A stretch of DNA of 64,000 bases from Marinobacter guineae. Its GTDB lineage: Bacteria > Pseudomonadota > Gammaproteobacteria > Pseudomonadales > Oleiphilaceae. This document shows, piece by piece, positions 36,834-46,871 of the stretch. The stretch lies in NCBI RefSeq assembly GCF_002744735.1, contig NZ_KZ319339.1, positions 558,001-622,000 of the forward strand. The letters are read 5' to 3'. The notes under the pieces are model-generated. The model was not told the origin of the DNA, did not search any database, and saw only the letters and a list, made by a program, of their open reading frames with translations. Every line of letters begins with the position of its first letter. Positions within the stretch are counted from its first letter, which is position 1. The translations under genes were made by a program, and so were the position numbers.

Positions 36834-37192
36834 TCTGAATTCACCATTGATTTAAATTTATCAGCCTGCCATTCCACGCAAGGCATCGCCCCCTCCCACT
36901 CGCCCTTACTACGTCAACAAAGGGTGCCACAAGGACGATTAAGGAAACGCACTGAAGTCACAGTATGACTTAAATTGATTTGAGGGGAATCCATGCAGAC
37001 AGACCGGAAAGTCAAAGAGGCTTCCGGGATTTTGACATATATCACCAACCTACAAATTGTTACGCAAACTTCCACTTTAGTCCCATTGTTGACCCCATAA
37101 TCAGCACTGAAACTAGATCTTCTTTACTAATAACCAAAAAAAGAACGTAGCCCGCTTCTCCAGTGGCGCTGCAATTCTGGAGGCCAACCCGA
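36834..37192. other. Intergenic region between apbE and the orphan binding-protein gene
   Basis: 359 bases, more AT-rich than the surroundings, holding the divergent promoters. A TTGACA hexamer lies near 37034, but no good -10 follows. One small frame at 36993-37100 is listed separately. No RNA gene or operator could be supported. Confidence 0.4.
36993..37100 (+). CDS. Possible 35-aa small ORF
   Basis: An ATG with GAGGGG about six bases upstream opens a 35-codon frame (MQTDRKVKEASGILTYITNL onward, ending TLVPLLTP). The ribosome site is good, but there is no homology I recognise, and the frame lies in a promoter region. It could be a leader peptide for the downstream binding-protein gene or chance. 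Confidence 0.2.
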   Translation: MQTDRKVKEASGILTYITNLQIVTQTSTLVPLLTP

Positions 37193-38443
37193 ATGAATGT
37201 CAGAAAAGTACTCTTTTCTGCTTGCCTGCTGTTGCTGGCAAGTACCACTGTCTATGCAGAAACACTGAAGATCGGCCTGAACTACCCTCAGACCGGCCGC
37301 TACAAGGATCAGGGGCTGCAACAGCGTCTGGGTGCCTTTCTGGCGGTTGACGAGATTAACAAGGCCGGCGGCGTTATGGGCCGGCAACTTGAGCTGGTGA
37401 TCCGAAACACCCGGGGTGAACCTGCCCGGGGAGCCAAAAACACCGCAGAACTGATCGACCGTGAAGGCGTCCAGATGGTGTTCGGCGGTGTCTCCAGCGC
37501 GGTAGCCATTGCCTCTGGCAAGGCGGCCCGGGATCGTGACCGGATCTACTTCGGCACCCTCACCTACTCGAACGCGACCACTGGCGCTGAGGGCCACTCC
37601 CACATGTTCCGGGAACCCTACAATGCCTGGATGACGGCCAGGGCCCTGAGTCAGTACCTGAAAACCAACCATCAGAGCGACGATTATTTCTACATCACTG
37701 CCGACTACACCTGGGGCTGGTCGGTGGAAGAGTCGGTCCGGAAGTTCTCTGGCACCGAAGACACCGAGCGTCACAAGGGCGTGAAAACTCCGTTCCCGCG
37801 GGCCCTGATTGCCGACTTCCGAGAGGCTCTGGAACAGGCGGAGGCAAGCAATGCCAAGGTTCTGATGATGGTACTGTTCGGCGATGACATGGTGCGCGCT
37901 CTGAATGTCGCCTATGAGATGGGAATCACCGAGAAAATGCAGATTGTTGTGCCCAACCTTACCCTGGGCATGGCAAGGCAGGTTGGCCCCACGATTATGG
38001 AAGGAGTCGTAGGTGGCTCCCCCTGGGTCTGGAATGCGCCCTATGAGCTGAACTATCCTCGCGGCAAGGAATTCGTCGAAGCCTTCTCCAAGCGCTACGA
38101 GATGCGCCCCTCAACCGCAGCAGCGTCTGCCTACAGCATCGTTTACCAGTATAAGGACGCCGTCGAGCGGGTAGGCACTACCAATACCAGCGCAATCATC
38201 AAGACCCTGGAAGGACATAGGTACACCTTCCTGAAAGACGAACAGTACTGGCGGGAATTCGATCACCAGAACGTCCAGACAGTGTATGTGGTCAAGGTAA
38301 AGCCACGAAACACCGTGGTGGAGGATGAATACAGTTCCGATTATTTCAGCATCATCGATTCCATGCCCGGCGATCAGGCGGCCCAGACCCGGGAAGAATG
38401 GGAAGAGCGTCGCCGGGAGGCTGGTAAGCCCCCCCGGCTCTGA
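37193..38443 (+). CDS. Orphan periplasmic substrate-binding protein, branched-chain amino acid/amide type
   Basis: 416 aa from the ATG at 37193, which has TGGAGG ten bases upstream. The signal peptide is VLFSACLLLLASTTVYA. The mature fold is Peripla_BP_6 (Leu/Ile/Val-, urea- or amide-binding type I): LKIGLNYPQTGRYKDQGLQQ, RLGAFLAVDEINKAGGVMGR, MVFGGVSSAVAIASGKAARD, YFYITADYTWGWSVEESV. No permease or ATPase gene is adjacent, so it either serves a distant ABC transporter or feeds a sensor. The charged tail (REEWEERRREAGKPPRL) is unusual for a binding protein. It faces gapN across a 20-base gap. Confidence 0.8.
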   Translation: MNVRKVLFSACLLLLASTTVYAETLKIGLNYPQTGRYKDQGLQQRLGAFLAVDEINKAGGVMGRQLELVIRNTRGEPARGAKNTAELIDREGVQMVFGGVSSAVAIASGKAARDRDRIYFGTLTYSNATTGAEGHSHMFREPYNAWMTARALSQYLKTNHQSDDYFYITADYTWGWSVEESVRKFSGTEDTERHKGVKTPFPRALIADFREALEQAEASNAKVLMMVLFGDDMVRALNVAYEMGITEKMQIVVPNLTLGMARQVGPTIMEGVVGGSPWVWNAPYELNYPRGKEFVEAFSKRYEMRPSTAAASAYSIVYQYKDAVERVGTTNTSAIIKTLEGHRYTFLKDEQYWREFDHQNVQTVYVVKVKPRNTVVEDEYSSDYFSIIDSMPGDQAAQTREEWEERRREAGKPPRL

Positions 38444-38463
38444 GTTTCATTCTGAACGCGCTA

Positions 38464-40095
38464 TCAGAACAGGTAGTCCGTTGTCAGAATCCTGGAATGA
38501 CGACCCCGCACAATACTGGTTACCAGGTCCCGGTTGGTATCACTGGATTTGGTAGCCACCGTTGTGCGAATCGAGAAGACTCGCAAGGCATCCGACACCG
38601 ACAGGGTTCCCTCGGCAGAGTCTTTCCGGCCATTGAACGGCAGCGTATCCGGCCCTCTCTGGCACTGGGCATTGAGGTTGAGACGCCCCACCTGATTGGC
38701 AAGCAAATCGATCAGGCCGCCCAAGGCGTCCGAATCCGAGCCGAAAATACTGAGTTGCTGGCCATAATCTGAGTCCCGTACGTGCTCAATCACTTCCCGT
38801 TCGTCTGTGAAGGACACAATCGGAATGACGGGTCCGAACTGTTCTTCATGATAGATACGCATGGCGGGTGTTACCGGGTATAGAACGGCCGGGTGGAAAT
38901 AGGTTCCGTGAATGTCACCGCCGCCCGGATTCACCACCGAGGCACCCTTGGCCAGGGCATCCTCCACCAGCTCTCTGAGGAACACAGTTTTACCCGGTTC
39001 TGGCAGCGGCGTCAGCGACACATCCGGCTCCCAGGGCATACCAGCGGTCAGTTCGCTCACAGCCGCCGATAGGCGCCGGGCAAATTCATCGGCCAGCGAC
39101 TCATGCACGAACAGCAGTTTCAGTGCGGTACATCGCTGGCCATTAAAGGACAACGCACCGGTTACGCATTCACTGATAGTCAGATCCAGATCAGCATCGG
39201 GAAGCACGATAGCGGGATTGTTGGCATCCAGGCCGAGCACTGCTTTCAGCCGGTGCGGTTTCGGATGCATCTGTTTCAACGCCGAGGCACCACGGTGGGT
39301 GCCGATGAAGGCAAACATATCCACCTTGCCGCTCTCCATCAGAGGTCCGACGGTGTCCCGCCCCCGACCAAAGATAATGTTGATCACCCCGGGCGGAAAC
39401 GAGCTCCGGAACGCCTCCAGCAGGGGACCTATCAGCAACACACCGTATTTCGCAGGCTTGAACACCACCGTGTTGCCCATGATCAGCGCCGGGATCAGCG
39501 TGGTGAAGGTTTCATTGAGAGGGTAGTTGAAAGGGCCCATGCATAACGCGACTCCCACAGGCAGGCGGCGGGTCTGGGCCACCACCCCGCCGACAGTTTC
39601 AAAGCGGGAAGATCGCCGGTCCAGAACCTTCAGTTCATGAATCGTATCGTTGATGTAATCGCAAGTCCGGTCAAATTCCTTGCAGGCATCTTTCCAGCTT
39701 TTGCCGATCTCCCACATCAGCAGCTCAACCACCGCATCCCGATGACGACGCATTTCCGCAAGAAACCGCTCAACATGCGTAATCCTGCGTGACACTGACA
39801 GGCTGGGCCAGACACCATTGCCCTGATCATAGGCCGCGACCGCGGAATCCAGCGCTTCGAGCGCCGCAGTTTCATCCATCAGCGGTGTCTGGCCAATCAC
39901 CAGGGGCTCGGGTTCCCCCTGCCCCGGCCGATGGATACATACCGGGCTGCGAACTTCGGCAAAAGGGCCGTGCCAGGGGCGGAGTTCACCCGCGACGAGA
40001 GTGCTGTCAATGTGCAGGCCGCCCTGGCGGAATTTCTCAGGCACAGCATCTTCGCCGGGGAAAAAACCCGGCCGCTTCCAGCTTTCTTGCTGCAT
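38464..40095 (-). CDS. gapN: NADP-dependent non-phosphorylating glyceraldehyde-3-phosphate dehydrogenase
   Basis: 543-aa aldehyde dehydrogenase that oxidises glyceraldehyde-3-phosphate directly to 3-phosphoglycerate with NADP+. Blocks seen: the cofactor/oxyanion PFNYPLNE, GNTVVFKPAKYGVL, GKVDMFAFIGTHRG, the catalytic FNGQRCTALK (Cys near 322), and EEQFGPVIPIVSF. Where most ALDHs have ELGGK (the general-base Glu), this protein reads GLDANNP, so that Glu is absent or shifted. I choose the ATG at 40095 because GGAG is six bases upstream; the ATG at 40107 overlaps the tpiA stop as TGATG but has no ribosome site. Operon with tpiA and eno. It would supply NADPH during growth on glycerol. Confidence 0.82.
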   Translation of the reverse strand: MQQESWKRPGFFPGEDAVPEKFRQGGLHIDSTLVAGELRPWHGPFAEVRSPVCIHRPGQGEPEPLVIGQTPLMDETAALEALDSAVAAYDQGNGVWPSLSVSRRITHVERFLAEMRRHRDAVVELLMWEIGKSWKDACKEFDRTCDYINDTIHELKVLDRRSSRFETVGGVVAQTRRLPVGVALCMGPFNYPLNETFTTLIPALIMGNTVVFKPAKYGVLLIGPLLEAFRSSFPPGVINIIFGRGRDTVGPLMESGKVDMFAFIGTHRGASALKQMHPKPHRLKAVLGLDANNPAIVLPDADLDLTISECVTGALSFNGQRCTALKLLFVHESLADEFARRLSAAVSELTAGMPWEPDVSLTPLPEPGKTVFLRELVEDALAKGASVVNPGGGDIHGTYFHPAVLYPVTPAMRIYHEEQFGPVIPIVSFTDEREVIEHVRDSDYGQQLSIFGSDSDALGGLIDLLANQVGRLNLNAQCQRGPDTLPFNGRKDSAEGTLSVSDALRVFSIRTTVATKSSDTNRDLVTSIVRGRHSRILTTDYLF

Positions 40096-40106
40096 GTCCT
40101 TCTCCA

Positions 40107-40913
40107 TCAGTTGATTTCGCATTCAGAGGCGACGACGCCGGAGGCTTCCGCCAGGGCACCGGCGATCGTTCCGAATTCGTCCGCGTGCAGGGAGGCCCCG
40201 CCAATCAGCCCGCCATCCACATCGGCAAGACTGAACAGTTCAAAGGCGTTTTCGGCTTTGACGCTGCCCCCGTATATCACACGCAGTCGCTGGCTGATGT
40301 CATCAGACGCCTCTGGCGTATTGTTGGCGATAAATTGCCGGATTTGCTGATGCACCCAGGACACCTGTTCCGGCGTTGCGGTTCTGCCCGTGCCAATGGC
40401 CCAGACCGGCTCGTAGGCGATAATCCCGTTTGCCATGGCTGACAGCCCCACCTTGTCGATCACATCCTGCAGCTGCCGTTCAATGACCAGTCCGGTCTGG
40501 TCGGACTCCCGCTCATCCAGTGTCTCTCCGACACAGAGCACCGGCGTCAAACCGGCGCCCAGAACAGAGCGGTATCGGGCGGCGACCTCCAGACTGCTTT
40601 CACCGAAAAGTAACCGGCGTTCGGAATGGCCCACCAGCACGTACCGGCACCCCATCTCGTGGAGCATGGTGGCGCTGACCTCTCCGGTGTAGGCGCCAGA
40701 TACAAATCCGGACGCATTCTGCGCACCCAGCGCGATGCCCGTGTAACCGAGCAGATCCCGAACCTGGAACAGGTAGGGGTAAGGTGGGCACACCGCCAGA
40801 TCAATCGACTTGCGGAACATCCTCAGGCGCGGCAATACCCGTACCATCAGGGCCTGGTTGGCCTGAAGGCTGCCGTTCATCTTCCAGTTTCCAATCAGAA
40901 TCGGTTTTTTCAT
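40107..40913 (-). CDS. tpiA: Triosephosphate isomerase
   Basis: 268-aa TIM-barrel enzyme interconverting dihydroxyacetone phosphate and glyceraldehyde-3-phosphate. Diagnostic residues are all present: Lys in ILIGNWKMNGS, the catalytic His in YVLVGHSERRLLFGE, and the Glu motif IAYEPVWAIGTGRTA. A closing phosphate loop, LRVIYGGSVKAENA, and VDGGLIGGASLHADEF follow. The ATG at 40913 has GGGAG upstream; the frame is open to 41006 but overlaps eno. It lies 22 bases after eno and before gapN. It connects GlpD-made DHAP to GapN. Confidence 0.95.
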   Translation of the reverse strand: MKKPILIGNWKMNGSLQANQALMVRVLPRLRMFRKSIDLAVCPPYPYLFQVRDLLGYTGIALGAQNASGFVSGAYTGEVSATMLHEMGCRYVLVGHSERRLLFGESSLEVAARYRSVLGAGLTPVLCVGETLDERESDQTGLVIERQLQDVIDKVGLSAMANGIIAYEPVWAIGTGRTATPEQVSWVHQQIRQFIANNTPEASDDISQRLRVIYGGSVKAENAFELFSLADVDGGLIGGASLHADEFGTIAGALAEASGVVASECEIN

Positions 40914-40935
40914 GATGTTTCTCCCGAAAAGCGGT

Positions 40936-42255
<1,320 letters not shown>

Positions 42256-42271
42256 TCATTGTTGTTTGCGA

Positions 42272-42327
42272 ATTATAATTTTTGTTACCGAACATAAATC
42301 ACATCTTAATATTCGCAAACGAACATC
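42272..42327 (-). promoter_or_regulatory. eno-tpiA-gapN promoter with two GlpR-like operators
   Basis: On the minus strand a perfect -10 TATAAT lies at 42272-42277; the -35 is weak. Box 1 (42277-42296) reads TATGTTCGGT-AACAAAAATT on the minus strand and matches 18 of 20 positions of the dyad built from the E. coli GlpR half-site WATKYTCGWW (recalled from memory). Box 2 (42308-42327) matches 17 of 20. Box 1 would occlude RNA polymerase. Confidence 0.6.
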
Positions 42328-42400
42328 ATCAAGCAAAAATAACCGGCCAATCAGACAAATTTGTTATATGGAAACGAAAGTTAGCCGGTAATAGATTTGA

Positions 42401-44407
42401 TCAGTGGACCCAAAAGCGCGCCATCAGTGATTCAATGTTACTCACCGAATCCTCCAGCCGGTCACAGGTAGTGACCAGTTCGCCAATACTTTCAAGACTT
42501 TCGACCGCAGAGGCACTGATATCATTGACCTGCCGCGCTACCACTTGACTGACATTCTCCTGCTCATTCATTCCGTGGCGGATGTGCTCCGCGCCCAGAT
42601 GGATCCGCCCCATTGCCGAGCCAATCCTGCCAGCCCCTTCAGAGACGTTCGCCATCAAGTCGCGCACCGACCGGAGCTGGTCGAAACTGGAGTCCATTGA
42701 ACTTACCGATTCCGACGCTTCCCTTTGAAGGTCCTCGACGAGATTTCGGATCGTATCGGTGCTCTCGGTTGTCTTTCGGGCCAGGCCACGAACTTCATCG
42801 GCAACCACTGCAAAGCCGCGACCGGCATCACCGGCCCGGGCCGATTCGATGGCGGCGTTCAGGGCCAGCAAGTTGGTCTGGTTGGCAATATCGTCGATAG
42901 CCTCGGTTATTCTGCCAATGTCGAAGGAAGCCTGCTCAAGCTGGCGGAGTTTCCCGGCTGTCTGTTCCGCCTGACTCTCCAGGCCCGCCACACAGTCCAT
43001 GCCGCGCGCTGCCGCAGTCAGGTTGTCCTCCACCTGGCGGTTAACCTCGCCAACCAGGTTATGGGTATCCCGAACGGAGCCGGCTACCTCCCTTGCCGAT
43101 GCCTCCATCTGGGTCATTGCTGCGGCAATAGCGCGGAGCTCGTCTGACTGGTTCCGTATCCGTTCGTTGAAGTCCCTGGCAAACCTGGCGTTACCCGATG
43201 CGATCACCGATATGTCCGAGCCCGCCTGCTGCAAACTTCCCAGCACTGTTGCCATGGCCTCGGACAATCGGTTCACGGAACTCTTCAGGTCGATAAACTC
43301 GCCACGGGCCGGGAATTCAAGGGCCCGTGAATAATCGCCGTCAGCCATGGCAGCAAGGTGTTGCTGGGTTGCCTGAAGCGGTCTGCTGATCATCCGTCCG
43401 AGCCTGATGGAGGTTACCAGAGCAACCAGAACCACCACTGGCAGCAGCCAGTAAACCAGCTTTTCCGAATTCACGGCGGTTGCATCCAGTGCGAATACTG
43501 AAGCGCTCGCCCGGTCAGCCACGGTTCTCCCGGCTTCATCCAGTCCCGATGCCATTGCCGTTAGAGTCCTGTCGACCTTCCTGGCCGCCTGTTCAAGCTC
43601 AAGCCGGCTCTGGCGATAGCCAGAATACTGGCTGATGATCCCGACTTCATCATTCACCGCCGAAAGAAACGTCCGCACAAACGGCGGCAGCCCTTCCAGG
43701 CGCGGCACCTCGTCCACCAGGGCCGATATATCCTGCTCAAAGGTCTGGGTATTGAAACGGAGATTCTCGACGATGGCACTCAGTTTACGCGCGTCTTCCG
43801 TGCTGACCATCTGCATGATCAACAGCTCGATGTTGGCCAGGTTCTCCATCACCGTGGTGAACAGGTCGCGGATGTAAATATCTCGTCCCGCCGGTTCTGT
43901 CCCTTCCCTGACCAGAGTTCTTTTTATTTCCCCGTTATTGGCAAGGAACTCGCTCAGTCCCGCATTCACGGCCTCCGACACAGACAGCACCCGACCCTTG
44001 AGGGCGACGAAGGTCTCAGCCGAGCGCCGGAGTTCATCCAGTTGTGCGCGTGCGGAGACATTGATCGACTGCAGTGCCGGAAACATGGCCATACTGTTGG
44101 ACGTAGTCAGTGCATCAATACTCCTACGCAGCTCGTTGAGGCTGCTGGAAAGTTTTGTTGATCGGTCATCCAGCGCCGGCTGGTCGTCAGCAGAAACGAC
44201 TTCCACTGCATACTTTGCAGTTTCCGAGCGATGGGCTTCCATTTCCTGAATCAATCCGCTGAGCGGAAACACATCCGATGTCAGTTTGTCCGTTGTTCCT
44301 GAGAGCGACGACATGATGCTGATATTGAATGCTCCCCAGCAGACAATAATCACGCAAAGCAGGCCAAAGCCCGCGTACAAACGATGGATTACGGAGATTC
44401 TGTTCAT
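42401..44407 (-). CDS. Methyl-accepting chemotaxis protein
   Basis: 668-aa chemoreceptor. A first helix ([20 protein letters not shown]) is followed by a periplasmic helical sensor of about 290 residues and a second helix ([20 protein letters not shown]). A HAMP domain and a C-terminal signalling hairpin follow, with the highly conserved tip [20 protein letters not shown] and [20 protein letters not shown]. The ATG at 44407 has GGAAGGG eight bases upstream; a start at 44428 is possible. The sensor is not of the Cache or PAS type as far as I can see. Position between eno and the glycerol importer hints at glycerol or a related ligand, but this is inference only. Confidence 0.88.
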   Translation of the reverse strand: MNRISVIHRLYAGFGLLCVIIVCWGAFNISIMSSLSGTTDKLTSDVFPLSGLIQEMEAHRSETAKYAVEVVSADDQPALDDRSTKLSSSLNELRRSIDALTTSNSMAMFPALQSINVSARAQLDELRRSAETFVALKGRVLSVSEAVNAGLSEFLANNGEIKRTLVREGTEPAGRDIYIRDLFTTVMENLANIELLIMQMVSTEDARKLSAIVENLRFNTQTFEQDISALVDEVPRLEGLPPFVRTFLSAVNDEVGIISQYSGYRQSRLELEQAARKVDRTLTAMASGLDEAGRTVADRASASVFALDATAVNSEKLVYWLLPVVVLVALVTSIRLGRMISRPLQATQQHLAAMADGDYSRALEFPARGEFIDLKSSVNRLSEAMATVLGSLQQAGSDISVIASGNARFARDFNERIRNQSDELRAIAAAMTQMEASAREVAGSVRDTHNLVGEVNRQVEDNLTAAARGMDCVAGLESQAEQTAGKLRQLEQASFDIGRITEAIDDIANQTNLLALNAAIESARAGDAGRGFAVVADEVRGLARKTTESTDTIRNLVEDLQREASESVSSMDSSFDQLRSVRDLMANVSEGAGRIGSAMGRIHLGAEHIRHGMNEQENVSQVVARQVNDISASAVESLESIGELVTTCDRLEDSVSNIESLMARFWVH

Positions 44408-44539
44408 TGGACACACCCTTCCCGCCACCGTTATGAAAAGGCGGGCAAAACGCTAGAAAAAGGGCCGGCAGGGTTGGCCCCGGGAGGGGCTACCTTGGAA
44501 TGCTTGAAAGGGGGGAACTATAAGCAACCGGCCAAAACC

Positions 44540-44595
44540 CACCGTGACAACGGTGCTCTGCCTGCCGCAACGAAAGGGTCCTGTTGCGGCAGGCA
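44540..44595 (-). terminator. Two consecutive hairpins after the GlpV gene
   Basis: Reading leftward from the glpV stop, a perfect 13-bp stem (44559-44571 with 44583-44595, arm TGCCTGCCGCAAC) is followed by a 6-bp stem (44540-44555, CACCGT/ACGGTG) and then GGTTTT on the minus strand. The second has a terminator-like U-run. The strong first hairpin may protect the 3' end of the abundant binding-protein mRNA. Confidence 0.65.
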
Positions 44596-44620
44596 TTGCT
44601 CTTGCAGAAATCAGCTCGCC

Positions 44621-46363
44621 TTAGCGAGCCTCTTCCCAGGTTTTCAGCAGCTCATCGTAGGCAACGGTTTTGCCCTGCGGCTTTTCGTTAGCCAGCTTCG
44701 GCTTGGGTGCGCCGGGCTGGTCCAGCCAGTATTGTGGGTCACGCGGCTCGTTAAGCTTCGGACCACAGTTCGGTTGAACATTGGCACGCTCAAGGCGCTC
44801 CATGACCCGATCCTGGGCCTGAGCCAAGCCGTCGAGGGCTTCCTGCGGAGTGGCTTCACCACTGGCTGCCTGGGCAATGTACTGCCACCAAAGCTGGGCC
44901 AGCTTCGGATAGTCTGGCACGTTGGTACCGGTCGGGGACCACTGCACGCGGGCCGGGCTGCGATAGAACTCCACCAGACCACCGAGCTTCGGAGCCATTT
45001 CAGTCATCGCCTCAGACTCGATGTCGGACTCGCGAATCGGAGTCAGGCCGGCAATGGTTTTCTCCAGAGATACGGTCTTGGCTACGGTGAACTGGGCGTA
45101 CAGCCAAGCTGCAAGGCGACGTTTCTCAGGCGTGGAGTCCAGGAAAGTCCAGGAACCAACGTCCTGATAACCCAGCTTCATGCCCTCTTCCCAGTAGGGA
45201 CCACGGGGAGACGGTGCCATGCGCCACTTGGGCGTGCCATCTTCATTCACAACCGGCAATCCATCCTTGATCATGCTCGCGGTAAAGGCGGTATACCAGA
45301 AGATCTGCTGGGCAACATTACCCTGCGCAGGAACCGGACCGGCCTCGGAAAAGGTCATACCCTGGGCTTCGGGAGGCGCATACTCACGCAGCCAATCCAC
45401 GTATTTCTCGGTGGCATACACGGCAGCGGGACCATTGGTTGCACCACCACGGCTGACGCTGGAGCCGACCGGGTGACACTCCTCAACCCGAATCCCCCAT
45501 TCGTCTACCGGCAGGCCGTTAGGCAAGCCTTTGTCGCCAGCACCCGCCATGGAGAACCAGGCATCGGTGAAACGCCAGCCCAAAGACGGATCTTTCTTGC
45601 CGTAGTCCATGTGACCATAGACGCGCTCACCGTCAATTTCCTTCACGTGAACCGAGAAAAACTCGGCAATATCCTCGTAGGCTGACCAGTTCACCGGAAC
45701 ACCCAGATCGTACCCGTAGATTTCTTTGAACTGCTTCTGCAGGTCTTCACGTTCAAACCAGTCGGCCCGGAACCAGTAGAGGTTGGCAAACTGCTGCGTG
45801 GGCAGCTGGTAAAGCTTGCCATCCGGCCCGGTCGTAAAGTCGAGGCCGATGAAGTCGTCGAGATCCAGTGTGGGCAGTGTCAGATCTTTACCGGCACCAT
45901 TCATGATGTCCTCAACCGCGACCACCTTGCCATAGCGGAAATGGGTGCCGATCAGATCCGAATCGTTCACGTAGCCGTCGTAGATGTTACGTCCGGACTG
46001 CATCTGAGTCTGGAGCTTCTCGATAACATCGCCTTCCTGAATCAGCGTGTGGGTCAGATTGATCCCGGTGATTTCGGAAAACGCCTTGGCCAGAACATTG
46101 GACTCATACTCATGAGTCGCTATGGTTTCAGAAACCACGTTGATGTCCATGCCACGGAACTGCTCAGCGGCTTTGGTGAACCACTCCATTTCCTTGAGCT
46201 GTTCTTCCTTGCTCAGAGTAGAGTTCTTGAACGCTTCATTAACCCACTTCTCAGCTGCTTCACTATACTGATCGGCACTGACATGCAGGCTCAAACCCAT
46301 GCTGGCGACACCAACGGCGGCGCTGAGCAACAGGGTTCTCGGATATTTATTGTTGTTGAACAT
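44621..46363 (-). CDS. glpV: Glycerol ABC transporter substrate-binding protein (GlpV-like)
   Basis: 580-aa periplasmic protein. The ATG at 46363 has GAGG six bases upstream. The signal peptide is TLLLSAAVGVASMGLSLHVS then A. The mature protein is a large type II solute-binding fold, much longer than common sugar-binding proteins but normal for the Rhizobium GlpV family. It includes VNDSDLIGTHFRYG, FVTGPDG-like FTTGPDGKLYQLP, VPVNWSAYEDIAEFF, HMDYGKKDPSLGWRFTDAW and SPRGPYWEEGMKLGYQD. It is the last gene of the glpSTPQUV set, separated by 221 bases that carry its own promoter and an inverted repeat. A close paralogue lies at 58.9 kb. Confidence 0.85.
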   Translation of the reverse strand: MFNNNKYPRTLLLSAAVGVASMGLSLHVSADQYSEAAEKWVNEAFKNSTLSKEEQLKEMEWFTKAAEQFRGMDINVVSETIATHEYESNVLAKAFSEITGINLTHTLIQEGDVIEKLQTQMQSGRNIYDGYVNDSDLIGTHFRYGKVVAVEDIMNGAGKDLTLPTLDLDDFIGLDFTTGPDGKLYQLPTQQFANLYWFRADWFEREDLQKQFKEIYGYDLGVPVNWSAYEDIAEFFSVHVKEIDGERVYGHMDYGKKDPSLGWRFTDAWFSMAGAGDKGLPNGLPVDEWGIRVEECHPVGSSVSRGGATNGPAAVYATEKYVDWLREYAPPEAQGMTFSEAGPVPAQGNVAQQIFWYTAFTASMIKDGLPVVNEDGTPKWRMAPSPRGPYWEEGMKLGYQDVGSWTFLDSTPEKRRLAAWLYAQFTVAKTVSLEKTIAGLTPIRESDIESEAMTEMAPKLGGLVEFYRSPARVQWSPTGTNVPDYPKLAQLWWQYIAQAASGEATPQEALDGLAQAQDRVMERLERANVQPNCGPKLNEPRDPQYWLDQPGAPKPKLANEKPQGKTVAYDELLKTWEEAR

Positions 46364-46488
46364 ATCCAACCTCGTTCGTCTTGTTATGAATGGAACGAAA
46401 CAGCCGGGTTTCGTTTCCGCATTTATAGCGCTCTGGTCGCTATTCTTTTCACCGGAACCGCCTATGATCGATTCCGATCATTGAAATA

Positions 46489-46517
46489 AAAATAGTTCGT
46501 TTGCGAAATCATTACAA
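46489..46517 (-). promoter_or_regulatory. glpV promoter with embedded GlpR-like operator
   Basis: On the minus strand, TTGTAA (46512-46517) and TATTTT (46489-46494) are separated by exactly 17 bases. A GlpR-like dyad (46492-46511, core TTCG-TTTG-CGAA reading rightward) fills the spacer, matching 15 of 20 consensus positions. A repressor here would block polymerase directly. Confidence 0.5.
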
Positions 46518-46541
46518 GTATTTTTAGCGGATTTATAGATC

Positions 46542-46575
46542 CGGATGTTCGAAAAACCAACATAACGAACATCCG
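46542..46575 (-). repeat. Inverted repeat between glpU and glpV
   Basis: A perfect 10-bp inverted repeat CGGATGTTCG / CGAACATCCG (46542-46551 and 46566-46575) with a 14-base spacer starts nine bases after the glpU stop. It could be an attenuating or mRNA-stabilising hairpin. It also contains two GlpR-like half-sites (ATGTTCG). Confidence 0.5.
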
Positions 46576-46584
46576 ATTCCAGAT

Positions 46585-46860
46585 TCATCCCCAGCGCAAC
46601 AACACCAGTAGCCAGGCCACCGAGACCGCCAGCGCCACCCAGAGGGTGATATCGCTGACCGCCAGGAAGGCCAGATGTATATACGCAGCCGATAGCAATC
46701 CGATAAACAACCGGTCACCGCGGGTGGTGGCTATCGGCAGAAACCCCTTCCTCTCGGTACACGGGGAGACAATTTCGAAAACCGTCATTACCGCCAGAAT
46801 TCCCGCAATCACTGCAAAGAAGATGGCGACGGTCGGCGTCCAGTTCATCCAGGCAATCAT
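46585..46860 (-). CDS. glpU: Small inner-membrane protein of glycerol ABC importer (DUF2160, GlpU-like)
   Basis: 91-aa protein with about three hydrophobic segments: TPTVAIFFAVIAGILAVMTV, then FIGLLSAAYIHLAFLAV and ITLWVALAVSVAWLLVLL. The DUF2160 family hallmark is the N-terminal WMNWTPTVAIFF and the CTERKGFLPIATTRGDRLFI loop. Such a small protein is encoded between the permease and binding-protein genes of the Rhizobium leguminosarum glycerol importer, where it is named GlpU. AGGAG stands seven bases before the ATG. Its exact role in transport is unknown. Confidence 0.82.
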   Translation of the reverse strand: MIAWMNWTPTVAIFFAVIAGILAVMTVFEIVSPCTERKGFLPIATTRGDRLFIGLLSAAYIHLAFLAVSDITLWVALAVSVAWLLVLLRWG

Positions 46861-46871
46861 AAAACGTCTCC

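Noticed and set aside
44384..45685. 433-codon plus-strand frame opposite the GlpV gene
   Set aside because: Antisense to a clearly recognised binding protein. It has no family features of its own.
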